Assembly: GCA_963771705.1 (NCBI GenBank)
Contig: CAVYUP010000002.1
Location: 1-64,000, forward strand
Source of the DNA: DATFVA01 sp963771705
GTDB taxonomy: Bacteria > Bacteroidota > Ignavibacteria > Ignavibacteriales > Ignavibacteriaceae
DNA length: 64,000 nt
Reading direction: 5' to 3'
This document shows positions 9,368-16,654 of this stretch, in pieces (the first letter of the stretch is position 1; each line of letters begins with the position of its first letter). Made by a program: the position numbers and the translations under genes. Below the pieces are notes generated by a model. It searched no databases and was not told where the DNA came from. It saw only the letters and a program-made list of their open reading frames with translations.

Positions 9368-9964
9368 TCAAAGTTTATGTTTACTGTGTTCATCCTGGAT
9401 AGGCTGCCCGCTAAACAGAGCTTCAACATAATGGATAAAATGAACATACGATTCCACGTATTCTCTGCCGGCAGCTAAATCATCTGTTCCGTAGTTCTTT
9501 TTTGATTGCAGTTCAGTGAATAATTCTTCGAGTTCCTGATGGTATTTTTCGGCAACATGACCCTGAACGGCAGCAATTGAGTTTTCCCTGATGGCGACGT
9601 CAGCCGCCTCGATACCTTCTGCGGGTTCGTAATCAACCGGCTTCAGGCCTGTATAGCTTACACCTTCTCCCATACGGTGTATTCTTACCACCGTTTCGAA
9701 AAAGTACATATCTGCCAGTTCTTTTGCTTCCTGACTAAGGGTTCTGACTTTGCTAACTTTGTCGAAAATTCCTTTTATCTCCGCCTCATCTTCCGGCCTT
9801 ACCCATATCAGCACATAATTAATGTTTCCGGTCTCTAAAGCTTTTTGTGAGGCCTTTACAACAGGTCCCTCTACAGAATCACAGTGGGCCGGTGTATTGC
9901 TTCCGGAAATGAGTAAAAATGAAATAAATAGAAGGAAACGCATTGACTTAAACCTGGTGTTCAT
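9368..9964 (-). CDS. Exported DUF6448-like protein
   Basis: A 198-residue protein with a signal peptide (hydrophobic run F-L-L-F-I-S-F-L-L-I-S-G, cleavage probably around A-H-C near residue 28). It shows the conserved H-C-D-S-x-x-G-P-V-V, the phrase A-L-E-T-G-N-I-N-Y-V-L-I-W-V, and D-E-A-E-I soon after, which I associate with the DUF6448 family. The C-terminus is His-rich (Y-V-H-F-I-H-Y-V-E). The His and Cys residues hint at metal binding, but the function is unknown. Start ATG at 9964; an in-frame Met a few codons on (M-R-F-L-L-F) would also give a good signal peptide. Confidence 0.8.
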   Translation of the reverse strand: MNTRFKSMRFLLFISFLLISGSNTPAHCDSVEGPVVKASQKALETGNINYVLIWVRPEDEAEIKGIFDKVSKVRTLSQEAKELADMYFFETVVRIHRMGEGVSYTGLKPVDYEPAEGIEAADVAIRENSIAAVQGHVAEKYHQELEELFTELQSKKNYGTDDLAAGREYVESYVHFIHYVEALFSGQPIQDEHSKHKL

Positions 9965-10117
9965 AATTCTCTCCCTGAAATTATTTTATATCTTATTAAA
10001 GTTCATAAGAACTTACCCCGTCGGGGATGCATAATCATTGACTTAAGTCAAATTTCCTCCGATTCTCCACCCGGTAGAAAGTAAAAAGGAAAAAAGAAAA
10101 CTGGAAATTTTGCCCCT

Positions 10118-10162
10118 AAGCAAAAATGTTCGCTAAGATTTTTGCTTTAAAGCAAAAATATC
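10118..10162. repeat. Inverted plus direct repeat of AAGCAAAAAT
   Basis: AAGCAAAAAT (10118-10127) pairs perfectly with ATTTTTGCTT (10138-10147), and a further direct copy follows from about 10149 with a similar tail (T-C-C-G-T-A-A-G-A-T versus T-T-C-G-C-T-A-A-G-A-T). Confidence 0.6.
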
Positions 10163-10234
10163 CGTAAGATATCTTCCAAAATGGTAGATTTTGAAGCAAT
10201 TTGGTATGGAGAGACCAAGATATTTAACCGGATA

Positions 10235-10483
10235 CGCAGCCTTCGCCGAATACTTTTTACTTTAAGGAAAGACTGAAAATTCCTTATCTTTTTCAGGTTG
10301 TGATGAAGAAGGATACGGACATTATTAAAGACGGTATCCGGATAATCTCTGCAGATAAATTTCTGACCGCGTTGATATAAGTATTCGGTAGATTTCAATG
10401 CTTCGGGTCTGGCAAGCGGCGTTTATGTCTACCAGGTTAGAGCCGGGGATTATGTCAGTTCGAAAAAGATGTTATTGCTATAG
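10235..10483 (+). pseudogene. Decayed type IX secretion C-terminal sorting domain
   Basis: The last 31 codons (10388-10480, stop TAG at 10481) read V-D-F-N-A-S-G-L-A-S-G-V-Y-V-Y-Q-V-R-A-G-D-Y, ending in S-S-K-K-M-L-L-L. This is the canonical end of a Por/type IX sorting domain. Further upstream only fragments are recognisable in shifting frames, for example Q-P-S-P-N-T-F where Y-P-N-P-F-N-P is expected, and stops interrupt. The body of the cargo protein is gone. The relic stands 245 bp before the toxin-antitoxin pair. Confidence 0.7.
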
Positions 10484-10645
10484 TAAATAGCAGATAACCG
10501 CACCGAAGAACTCGGCATTGCGAGGTACTATATTATAAGTAAAAATTATAGTGAGACTGAAAGAACTGTCTTCCCGATGTTTATCTGAAGTACGTTAATA
10601 ACCTACGATAGAGGGTAAAAGCCATTAGAATCAATAAATGTATCC

Positions 10646-10697
10646 ACTTTATAGTTAAGAATCTTATAATAAAAAAGAGATATAACCACTATAAAGT
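10646..10697. promoter_or_regulatory. Inverted-repeat operator candidate of the toxin-antitoxin operon
   Basis: ACTTTATAGT (10646-10655) and its exact reverse complement ACTATAAAGT (10688-10697) are separated by 32 bp (about three helical turns) and end 31 bp before the toxin start codon. The downstream antitoxin carries a helix-turn-helix, so autoregulation through these arms is likely but inferred. Confidence 0.6.
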
Positions 10698-10728
10698 TGA
10701 AATTTATAAAATTTAACTATATATTTAT

Positions 10729-11100
10729 ATGAGCAATATGAATAAATCCGAAATTGAGAGTTTTTTAAGTGATTTCAAGGCTAAACTAAATATTTATGAT
10801 GTTTTCTTTAAGAACAGGGATAAAAATGAGCAGGCACTATACGATCTTGAAATTACTGCGGGGCAAAGAAAAGAATTTCTTGCAAATCTAAATGTTGGTG
10901 ATTATTCCGGTGGTCCTTTTACCGATGCATTCGATCCCGAAAGTCCAGCGAATTATGAATTTGGAATTATGATTAAAAAAAAGGAAGTGTATATAAAGAT
11001 AAACATGGGTAAAACTGGTAAAAGTGTAATGTGTATTTCATTTCATATTGCTGAATATAAAATGAAGTACCCGTTCAAAAAGAAAGAAAAAGAGGAATAA
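10729..11100 (+). CDS. MqsR-like type II toxin
   Basis: A 123-residue protein beginning M-S-N-M-N-K-S-E-I-E-S-F-L-S-D-F-K-A-K and ending with a Lys-rich tail. The central K-K-E-V-Y-I-K-I-N-M strand and the C-terminal M-C-I-S-F-H-I-A-E-Y-K-M-K-Y-P-F phrase are hallmarks of the MqsR-family toxins encoded ahead of MqsA/Panacea antitoxins. Family members are RelE-fold ribonucleases that cut mRNA; that activity is inferred. It lies two bases before the antitoxin gene, toxin first, as in mqsRA. A likely operator sits upstream. The region is AT-rich compared with its neighbours, which suggests horizontal arrival. Start ATG 10729, with a second Met four codons in. Confidence 0.75.
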   Translation: MSNMNKSEIESFLSDFKAKLNIYDVFFKNRDKNEQALYDLEITAGQRKEFLANLNVGDYSGGPFTDAFDPESPANYEFGIMIKKKEVYIKINMGKTGKSVMCISFHIAEYKMKYPFKKKEKEE

Positions 11101-11102
11101 AA

Positions 11103-12110
11103 ATGAAAAAAGTAATCGATTGCCCAATGTGCGAAGGAAAGGCAGAATTGAATTTTGAAATAAAAACACGAACCTTTAGAAAAGAAAAATTTATACTGTA
11201 CGAGGCATTTTATAAATGTGATTCCTGTAATGAAGACTTTACCAATACGGAAATAGATGAATACAATGTTTCGCAGGTTTACAACCAGTACAGGGAAAAA
11301 CATAATATCCCATCGCCGGAACAGCTTACTAAATTAAAAAATACATATGGTCTTAATTCTACTTCATTTGCCAGACTGCTTGGTTTTGGGGTAAATCAGT
11401 ACGCGAATTATGAAAAGGGGGAGATCCCGAGTGAAAGCAATGCTACATTGTTAAATATTTGTATGAGACCTAAAGAAGTACTGACAATTGTGGAGGATAA
11501 AAAGGATTTATTTTCCTCAAATAAATATAAAAATGTTAGGCTGAATTTATTAAAGCTCTGCGACGATGAGAAAAAGGATAAGGCCCATATATACAGGAGT
11601 TTTTTTAATGAAAATGTCGTGCCGAATAAATTTAACGGTTATAGTGTGCCGTCTTTTGAAAAATTTGCTAACATGGTCATTTACTTTATTGGTAGTGCTC
11701 CATTTAAAACGAGATTAAATAAGTTACTTTTTTATTCGGACTTCGCGTACTATAAATATTTTGGTAAATCAATTACAGGTTTGGAATATGCTGCTATTCC
11801 TATGGGGCCGGTACCGGAGCAATATGAAATGAAGTTTGGATTGCTTGCTAATAATAATATTATTTCAACTGCATTCGAAAATATTAATGGTATTGAAGCA
11901 GATAAATTCGTAACTCAAAATTCATTTGCTAAAGAACTCTTTAATGAAAATGAATTGAATATAATGGAGCAAATATTTAATCACTTTCGATATAAAAAAA
12001 CTGAGGAAATTATTTTAATCTCTCATAACGAAAAAGCATGGGTGAAAAACAAAGAGGGAAATAATCTGATTAGTTATCCGGAATATGCTCCGCAGCTAAT
12101 TGAAATTTAA
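11103..12110 (+). CDS. MqsA/Panacea-domain antitoxin with zinc finger and HTH
   Basis: A 335-residue three-part protein. Residues 1-45 form an MqsA-type zinc finger with C-P-M-C near the start and C-D-S-C near residue 40. Residues about 70-120 form an HTH (Y-G-L-N-S-T-S-F-A-R-L-L-G-F-G with Y-A-N-Y-E-K-G-E). The C-terminal half is a Panacea/SocA-like domain (DUF4065) with R-L-N-K-L-L-F-Y-S-D-F-A-Y and A-A-I-P-M-G-P-V-P. Panacea proteins are known to neutralise varied toxins, and here the partner is the MqsR-like protein two bases upstream. The zinc finger is expected to bind the toxin and the HTH the operator at 10646-10697. The frame is intact, unlike the hip genes next door. Confidence 0.88.
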   Translation: MKKVIDCPMCEGKAELNFEIKTRTFRKEKFILYEAFYKCDSCNEDFTNTEIDEYNVSQVYNQYREKHNIPSPEQLTKLKNTYGLNSTSFARLLGFGVNQYANYEKGEIPSESNATLLNICMRPKEVLTIVEDKKDLFSSNKYKNVRLNLLKLCDDEKKDKAHIYRSFFNENVVPNKFNGYSVPSFEKFANMVIYFIGSAPFKTRLNKLLFYSDFAYYKYFGKSITGLEYAAIPMGPVPEQYEMKFGLLANNNIISTAFENINGIEADKFVTQNSFAKELFNENELNIMEQIFNHFRYKKTEEIILISHNEKAWVKNKEGNNLISYPEYAPQLIEI

Positions 12111-12118
12111 GGTGGTTG

Positions 12119-12844
12119 GTGTAGCCTAAGAGCCTCGGCCGCATTCAATCCGCATTGTACTGCCAGTGTATGTACAACCATTTCCCAGGCTCCCACATCT
12201 TTGCCGTCACTTGGGAAATTTTGCAATCCACAAATTACCGTTTTTATCTTTTATACTTGCCTTGGGACGAGCACCTCCTAGTGAAGATCCGGGGGCCATA
12301 AGCATATTTAACCACTTAAGGTGCTCATCGTCAGCCGCATCTTCGTCCACTTCTAATTTTAAGCTTATTGCCTGTAATTCATTAATGGATGACCAGGGGG
12401 GTGCCGCAAGTGATTTGTCCTGATTTAAGAACGGACCTGATTCACTTTCCTTAAACTTAACCCGCCGATCCGGTTTTCATCATAGACCCCTAATAAGTAA
12501 TCAGATTCCATCAATGCAGAGGCCTTCCGGTTATCCCTTCTTGCGAGCACTGCTTCTCTTCTATTCATTAAAACTCTTCCCCAGCGATCAGGAGATGAAT
12601 CTAAAAATATTCCGAAGTTCTCTTTTTCATCATTTGGATAGTGAGGTCCGGAATACAGTTTCAGATCCGGATCAATGACTTGTGCAAATTTTGATTTTAA
12701 CCATTCATTTGAATACTCAAAGGAAAATATTTCTTTGCCTCTGACTATTTCAGAATACAATATTCCCAGTAAAGCCGGAGGCTCTTTAATTCCTATCCAA
12801 TCTGCATAAACCAATATCTCTTTATGTGCTTCTCTTTTTGTCAT
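12119..12844 (-). pseudogene. HipA-like kinase toxin, frameshifted and truncated
   Basis: The first 130 codons (12844 down to about 12455) are a HipA N-terminal domain: E-I-L-V-Y-A-D-W-I-G and S-P-D-R-W-G-R-V-L-M-N-R-R-E. That frame then stops at 12425. Nearby frames continue the family: F-K-E-S-E-S-G-P-F-L-N-Q-D, A-A-P-P-W-S-S-I-N-E-L-Q, G-G-A-R-P-K-A-S-I, then after a second break D-G-K-D-V-G-A-W-E-M-V and finally G-L-N-A-A-E-A-L near 12121. So there is one shift near 12455, one near 12218, and the kinase catalytic C-terminus is missing altogether, cut off at the end of the Panacea antitoxin gene. The ATG overlaps the hipB stop by four bases. The toxin is surely inactive. Confidence 0.82.
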
Positions 12845-13152
12845 TTTTGATTCTCAGATTTTCTTTTCGGGGCTCTCACTTTTACTGTTAATTCTGCATC
12901 CTGCAGTTTCCTGCCAAGGAGATCATCCCTGGCGACAATTAATAGACCATCCTCCAGCCCGAGAACTGATAAAACCTGGGCGTAGTTACCTATACTCACT
13001 TTAGCTTTTCCGCTTTCAATATCATACAACGTCGGGCGGCTGATACCTGCTCTTTCAGCTACTTGCTGAGTGCTTAATTTTCTTCTTAATCTGGCGAGTC
13101 TGATATTCCCGCCTAATTCTTTTAATATTTTATCCAATTTATTCAGCGCCAT
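12841..13152 (-). CDS. HipB-like XRE antitoxin
   Basis: A helix-turn-helix protein of about 103 residues starting M-A-L-N-K-L-D-K-I-L at 13152, chosen over the upstream Met at 13200 because it has an A-A-A-G-G-A ribosome-binding site and matches the usual HipB length. The XRE motif is L-S-T-Q-Q-V-A-E-R-A-G-I-S-R-P-T-L-Y-D-I-E-S-G. The Lys/Arg-rich tail (V-R-A-P-K-R-K) is unstructured. It precedes the hipA relic with a four-base overlap, the normal hipBA order. With hipA dead, it is an orphan antitoxin that may still bind DNA or cross-neutralise another HipA. Confidence 0.82.
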   Translation of the reverse strand: MALNKLDKILKELGGNIRLARLRRKLSTQQVAERAGISRPTLYDIESGKAKVSIGNYAQVLSVLGLEDGLLIVARDDLLGRKLQDAELTVKVRAPKRKSENQK

Positions 13153-13177
13153 TTTATTTCCTTTATAACGTAAATAA

Positions 13178-13549
13178 TGCCCGGACTTATCGGCTGACAA
13201 AACTCTTTCTTACAGATTGAAGCAGATCGACTTCGACGGTTCTTACCATTACAGCCCCGCCGCTGAGGTTAGCCCTTATGCTGCCGCGGGTTATTTGCTG
13301 GAACAGAATTACCCGAATCCTTTTAATCCCTCTGCTACTATTAGCTTTGCGGTCCCGGTAGACGGACTTGTAAAGCTCAGCGTGTTTAATGTGCTGGGAC
13401 AAAAAGTGGCCGGGCCGTTCAGTGGCATTACGAAAGCAGGGATTCATCAGGTTGAATTCAACGCTCAGGAACTAAGCAGCGGAGTTTATTATTACCGTAT
13501 GGACGCATCCGGCTCATCAATCACCCGTAAGATGCTCCTCCTCCGCTAA
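13178..13549 (+). pseudogene. Headless type IX cargo: C-terminal sorting domain only
   Basis: The open frame starts after an in-frame stop at 13175 and immediately gives L-S-Y-R-L-K-Q-I-D-F-D-G-S-Y, the usual segment just before a sorting domain in this group. It continues to N-Y-P-N-P-F-N-P-S-A-T-I-S-F and a full C-terminal domain ending R-K-M-L-L-L-R. There is no signal peptide or start of its own. The 5' body has been replaced by the divergent hipBA relic, with the junction at about 13175-13200. It is the 3' stump of a secreted-protein gene, unlikely to be expressed, or conceivably a donor for recombination with other cargo genes. Confidence 0.8.
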
Positions 13550-13565
13550 CCAGCTTAACAAAAAA

Positions 13566-13592
13566 AGCCCGCAGTCTTAAAGAATACGGGCT
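13566..13592 (-). terminator. Hairpin with T-run on the minus strand
   Basis: AGCCCG (13566-13571) and CGGGCT (13587-13592) flank a 15-base loop. On the minus strand the hairpin is followed by a run of about eight U residues, so it could end transcription of the small zinc-ribbon gene and the regulator upstream of it. Confidence 0.55.
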
Positions 13593-13690
13593 AAATCTAC
13601 GTCATGTTGTACCCCAACCCCCGAGGCACCCCTGACCCCGGGAGCAAAATTTAGCGCACTCCTTCTGCAAGTTTCCCTTGACTACGCCCT

Positions 13691-13819
13691 TTAACTCTGG
13701 AAAATCTTTTTTTTAACTTTAACTTTTTTTACCAGCCACCTTTTACAGTGCTTACAGCGAAGTGCCCTCTTCCTGATTTCTTGTCCGCAGTAGATGCATT
13801 TTTTGATTTCATTTTTCAT
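13691..13819 (-). CDS. 42-residue zinc-ribbon protein
   Basis: Short gene from ATG at 13819 to TAA at 13691. The product starts M-K-N-E-I-K-K-C-I-Y-C-G-Q-E-I and has two Cys-x-x-Cys pairs (Cys8/Cys11 and Cys22/Cys25), with C-K-H-C-K-R-W-L after the second. It ends in a very basic tail (V-K-K-V-K-V-K-K-K). This is a minimal zinc ribbon of the kind often found as short nucleic-acid-binding or regulatory proteins. It is 97 bp downstream of the membrane regulator on the same strand and may be co-transcribed with it, with a hairpin/T-run terminator 100 bp after its stop. Cys spacing makes chance unlikely, but expression is not shown. Confidence 0.65.
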   Translation of the reverse strand: MKNEIKKCIYCGQEIRKRALRCKHCKRWLVKKVKVKKKIFQS

Positions 13820-13916
13820 CAATTCCTATAGCTGCATAACCACAGTCAATTTATACCGCAATAAACAAAATGGGGATTAACAAATGGGTTAACGCGAGGG
13901 TTAATTTTTGTTTTTT

Positions 13917-16409
13917 TTATTCAGAAATAAGCTTTTGGAACGATTCGGCGTATTCTTCGTCGTATAATCTCTTGTATTCCGCAACAAAAAGGTCATAGTT
14001 GGATTTTGCCTGCGAAATTTTCCCCTCCTCAGTTAGTATCTTCAACTTCAGCTTAAACGCTTTTTCTTCTACTAAATCAATTTTGAGTACCGCATTCACT
14101 ATCTTAAGCAAAATCTCTTTGTCGTCTCTGATAGGGGGGAGCTCCGCTAAACTCAGCAGTACTTTTATCATCTCCTCGTCAATTGAAACTTTGTACGCGT
14201 CTAGCCAGCCGTAGCTTAACCCCCTCAGGTAATCCCCGTGCGAAATCAGATCCAGTATCTCGTCCACTTCTTCTTTTTCAAGCTCGGTTTTCCCCTCCCC
14301 GAACTCTTTCAGTTTTTTGTACTCTGAATAGTCTGACCGAAAGTTTTCGTCATCGAAAATCAGATGCCACGACTTTTCCATAAATTCAAGCCTGATGGGA
14401 GCGGATTTTATTATGTTCCTTATCTTGCTGATCGCTACCCCCCGGTTCGATTTTGAATTCCTGGGTGATGCGTCCGGCCATAGTATGCCTGTCAGTTCGT
14501 CCGAGGAGATCCCGCCGTTGTTGTAGTTTCTTAAATTCGAGGTCAATATCAGCAGGAACAGCTCTTTCAGCTTGCTGCTGAATTCTATGCTTAGGTCGCG
14601 CCCCTCCGCATCGTATAAGTGAAATCCCCCGAAAACCTGGAGGAAGTTTTTGCCCGGACCGGTACCCTGATGACTGCCGCTGTGTCCGCTCCAGAGGGTT
14701 GCTTTTTTCCCGCGCCGCTTCCTGATCAGCAGAAACGTCCCCATTAAAATTATCAGTGCGGCGGGGATGATAAATAGGTATGCCCGGTTGTTCCCCGCTG
14801 TGGTGATTTCAGCGGGACCCGCGGCCGGAGGATACAAAAGACTATATATTTTAATTTTCTGGTCAGCGTTGGAATATGTCGCAAGGATGAATTCATTTGT
14901 CTTCCGGCTTAGATAAAAATTGTAATTCGGCATAAGCGAGTCTGACCCCATTTCGATTCGTTTCCCTAAATTAACAAATGACTTTCCGGGGATGCTCCCT
15001 TTTAATATGTCGCAGTAAGTTCTGGCCGAGTCGATGTAGCGCCGCATTATATAAAAACTGCTGTCGGCTTTGTTCAGGTATAAATTTTCCGATAGGTACA
15101 TATAAGGGATGCTGCAGTTATCTGGATTCCATATCAGCTTGCTCCTCTGTTCATCCATATTCAACCGGTGGAGGTCGTAGTAAGGCCGGAATTCATGTTC
15201 TTGTTTTCCGCTTTTGTTTCCCACACCTCCGAATAGCAAAAATTCCCCGGGGTGAAGTCCTTCACCTATAGCGAAATCGAATCTGGGAGTAAGGGTTGTA
15301 TCTGCTATACTTATTCTATCCCAGCTTTTACTCCTGAAATCATACCTCATCAGCGAGTCTTTGGCCGTGTACCATCCGTATCCTCCGAACATGAATATGT
15401 TTGAATCGCTGATAAATTTTCTGCATCCATAATACCTCCCTTCATTTTCATCGCTTGTATCGATGGACTGCCAGTACCTGGTTTCAAAATTAAATTCCGA
15501 TACTTCGCCTTGTGAAACGAAAGTGGAAAATAATCTGTTCGTTTCGGTGTCGTATAGCAGCTGGTGATACTTGCCGGGACGCTCATTCTTGTATCCGATC
15601 GTTCTCTCCGATTCATCCTTTAGATCATAAATCAGGAGTGAGTATTTCCTGTCGATGAATAATCTCGCATTTACACTGTCGAAGGCAAACATTGGGGGCA
15701 GGGGAGAGTTGATTTCCTTAATCTCGTTCCATCGGTAGTGGGAATCGGCCAGCCAGTTTATATTCTTCCCGGCGATTTTACTCCCGCTTATCTCATCCGT
15801 CAGGCCTTCCCCCGAACCCGGATTCAATTTCCACAGATACTTCTGCTTTGAACCGTAACGGATAGAAATATTTTTAACCGCGATCCCCGGGATATCATAA
15901 TCCGTATAATTATTAAAATCCCTTATCCCAAAACAGAAAATAAAGCTGTCTTTCTTCAGGTTGAGATCGGCTTCACCGGAACTGTCCGCGGCCCGGAGAA
16001 TTATCTTATTCTCCTTAACATTAAACCTCAGCTTAATGTTGATCCAGTTATTTCTTATGAGTTCTTTATGCTCGAAAGGAATATCGATGAGCAGTTTTTC
16101 ATCTTTGAATAAATGCAGAGAAAAAGTATCCTTTTTTTCGAACTGGTTGAAGATGAGCCTGAAGTCCGTTCCCTGCTTATTATAGATCCGCAGTATATGT
16201 CCAAAGTACCTGGTTTTGTGGAAAGAAATATCAAACGATATTTGAAAATCACCGTCAATGGTGATGGGTTTCCCCTCATTCAGGAGAAAGGAGGTTCTGT
16301 TTAGTCTCGCCACATTTTTCGAATTAAACAGAACACCCGGAAAGCTGTCGGTCTGCGCGGAAATGGTACCCAGCAGGGTAGTGAGGAATATTAAAAATAG
16401 TATTTTCAA
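13917..16409 (-). CDS. Membrane-spanning regulator: signal peptide, LamG/beta-propeller, TM, SARP-like DNA-binding
   Basis: An 830-residue protein. A signal peptide (M-K-I-L-F-L-I-F-L-T-T-L-L-G, cleavage after S-A-Q near residue 19) is followed by a concanavalin-like sandwich (about 40-190). A kelch/beta-propeller region spans about 230-545 (F-M-F-G-G-Y-G-W and F-L-L-F-G-G-V-G are blade motifs). One transmembrane helix lies near 557-576 (A-Y-L-F-I-I-P-A-A-L-I-I-L) with R-K-R-R-G-K-K after it. The cytoplasmic part starts F-G-G-F-H-L-Y-D-A-E-G and continues with a winged-helix unit (S-S-D-E-L-T-G-I-L-W-P-D-A-S) and a helical BTAD-like tail, as in SARP regulators. It should sense something outside the membrane and act on DNA directly. 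Divergent from the LRR gene, with an operator-like palindrome between. The ligand is unknown. Confidence 0.8.
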   Translation of the reverse strand: MKILFLIFLTTLLGTISAQTDSFPGVLFNSKNVARLNRTSFLLNEGKPITIDGDFQISFDISFHKTRYFGHILRIYNKQGTDFRLIFNQFEKKDTFSLHLFKDEKLLIDIPFEHKELIRNNWINIKLRFNVKENKIILRAADSSGEADLNLKKDSFIFCFGIRDFNNYTDYDIPGIAVKNISIRYGSKQKYLWKLNPGSGEGLTDEISGSKIAGKNINWLADSHYRWNEIKEINSPLPPMFAFDSVNARLFIDRKYSLLIYDLKDESERTIGYKNERPGKYHQLLYDTETNRLFSTFVSQGEVSEFNFETRYWQSIDTSDENEGRYYGCRKFISDSNIFMFGGYGWYTAKDSLMRYDFRSKSWDRISIADTTLTPRFDFAIGEGLHPGEFLLFGGVGNKSGKQEHEFRPYYDLHRLNMDEQRSKLIWNPDNCSIPYMYLSENLYLNKADSSFYIMRRYIDSARTYCDILKGSIPGKSFVNLGKRIEMGSDSLMPNYNFYLSRKTNEFILATYSNADQKIKIYSLLYPPAAGPAEITTAGNNRAYLFIIPAALIILMGTFLLIRKRRGKKATLWSGHSGSHQGTGPGKNFLQVFGGFHLYDAEGRDLSIEFSSKLKELFLLILTSNLRNYNNGGISSDELTGILWPDASPRNSKSNRGVAISKIRNIIKSAPIRLEFMEKSWHLIFDDENFRSDYSEYKKLKEFGEGKTELEKEEVDEILDLISHGDYLRGLSYGWLDAYKVSIDEEMIKVLLSLAELPPIRDDKEILLKIVNAVLKIDLVEEKAFKLKLKILTEEGKISQAKSNYDLFVAEYKRLYDEEYAESFQKLISE

Positions 16410-16515
16410 TCGTTAGGAGGTGAAAAGTTAAATTCAAAAACAAAAACTAAACATGAATCCCCAAAAATAAAAGCCCGAAAACCCCGCCGCCTCCTCACTT
16501 ATTCCTTTTAAAGAA

Positions 16516-16531
16516 AGTGCGTTTACGCACT
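16516..16531. promoter_or_regulatory. Palindrome in the divergent promoter region
   Basis: AGTGCGTTTACGCACT is a perfect inverted repeat (6-bp arms, TTTA centre) with a further half-site CGTGCG at 16539-16544. It sits about midway between the start codons of the membrane regulator (16409) and the LRR protein (16655), where a shared operator would be expected. No other notable content in the 245-bp gap. Confidence 0.55.
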
Positions 16532-16654
16532 GTAAATCGTGCGTATATACTCATTCATCCGGCCCCGCAGGATCCTATGTTAGCCTCAGAACTCAGAATC
16601 ATTTTCCACGCGGTACTAAACAACTTATTTCATAAATAAATTTGGAGAACTACT

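Larger units (their letters stand above)
9965..10728. other. 764-bp spacer with decayed sequence
   Basis: No intact gene. It holds an inverted repeat with a third copy (10118-10162), the remains of a type IX sorting domain (10235-10483) and the operator-like repeat of the toxin-antitoxin pair (10646-10697). The 83-residue open frame on the minus strand here is opposite the decayed domain and looks spurious. Confidence 0.6.

Noticed and set aside
10147..10398. 83-residue minus-strand open frame
   Set aside because: It lies opposite a decayed type IX sorting domain on the plus strand and shows no domain features of its own.
12166..12423. 85-residue plus-strand open frame
   Set aside because: It is antisense to the decayed hipA, whose frames carry clear family phrases.
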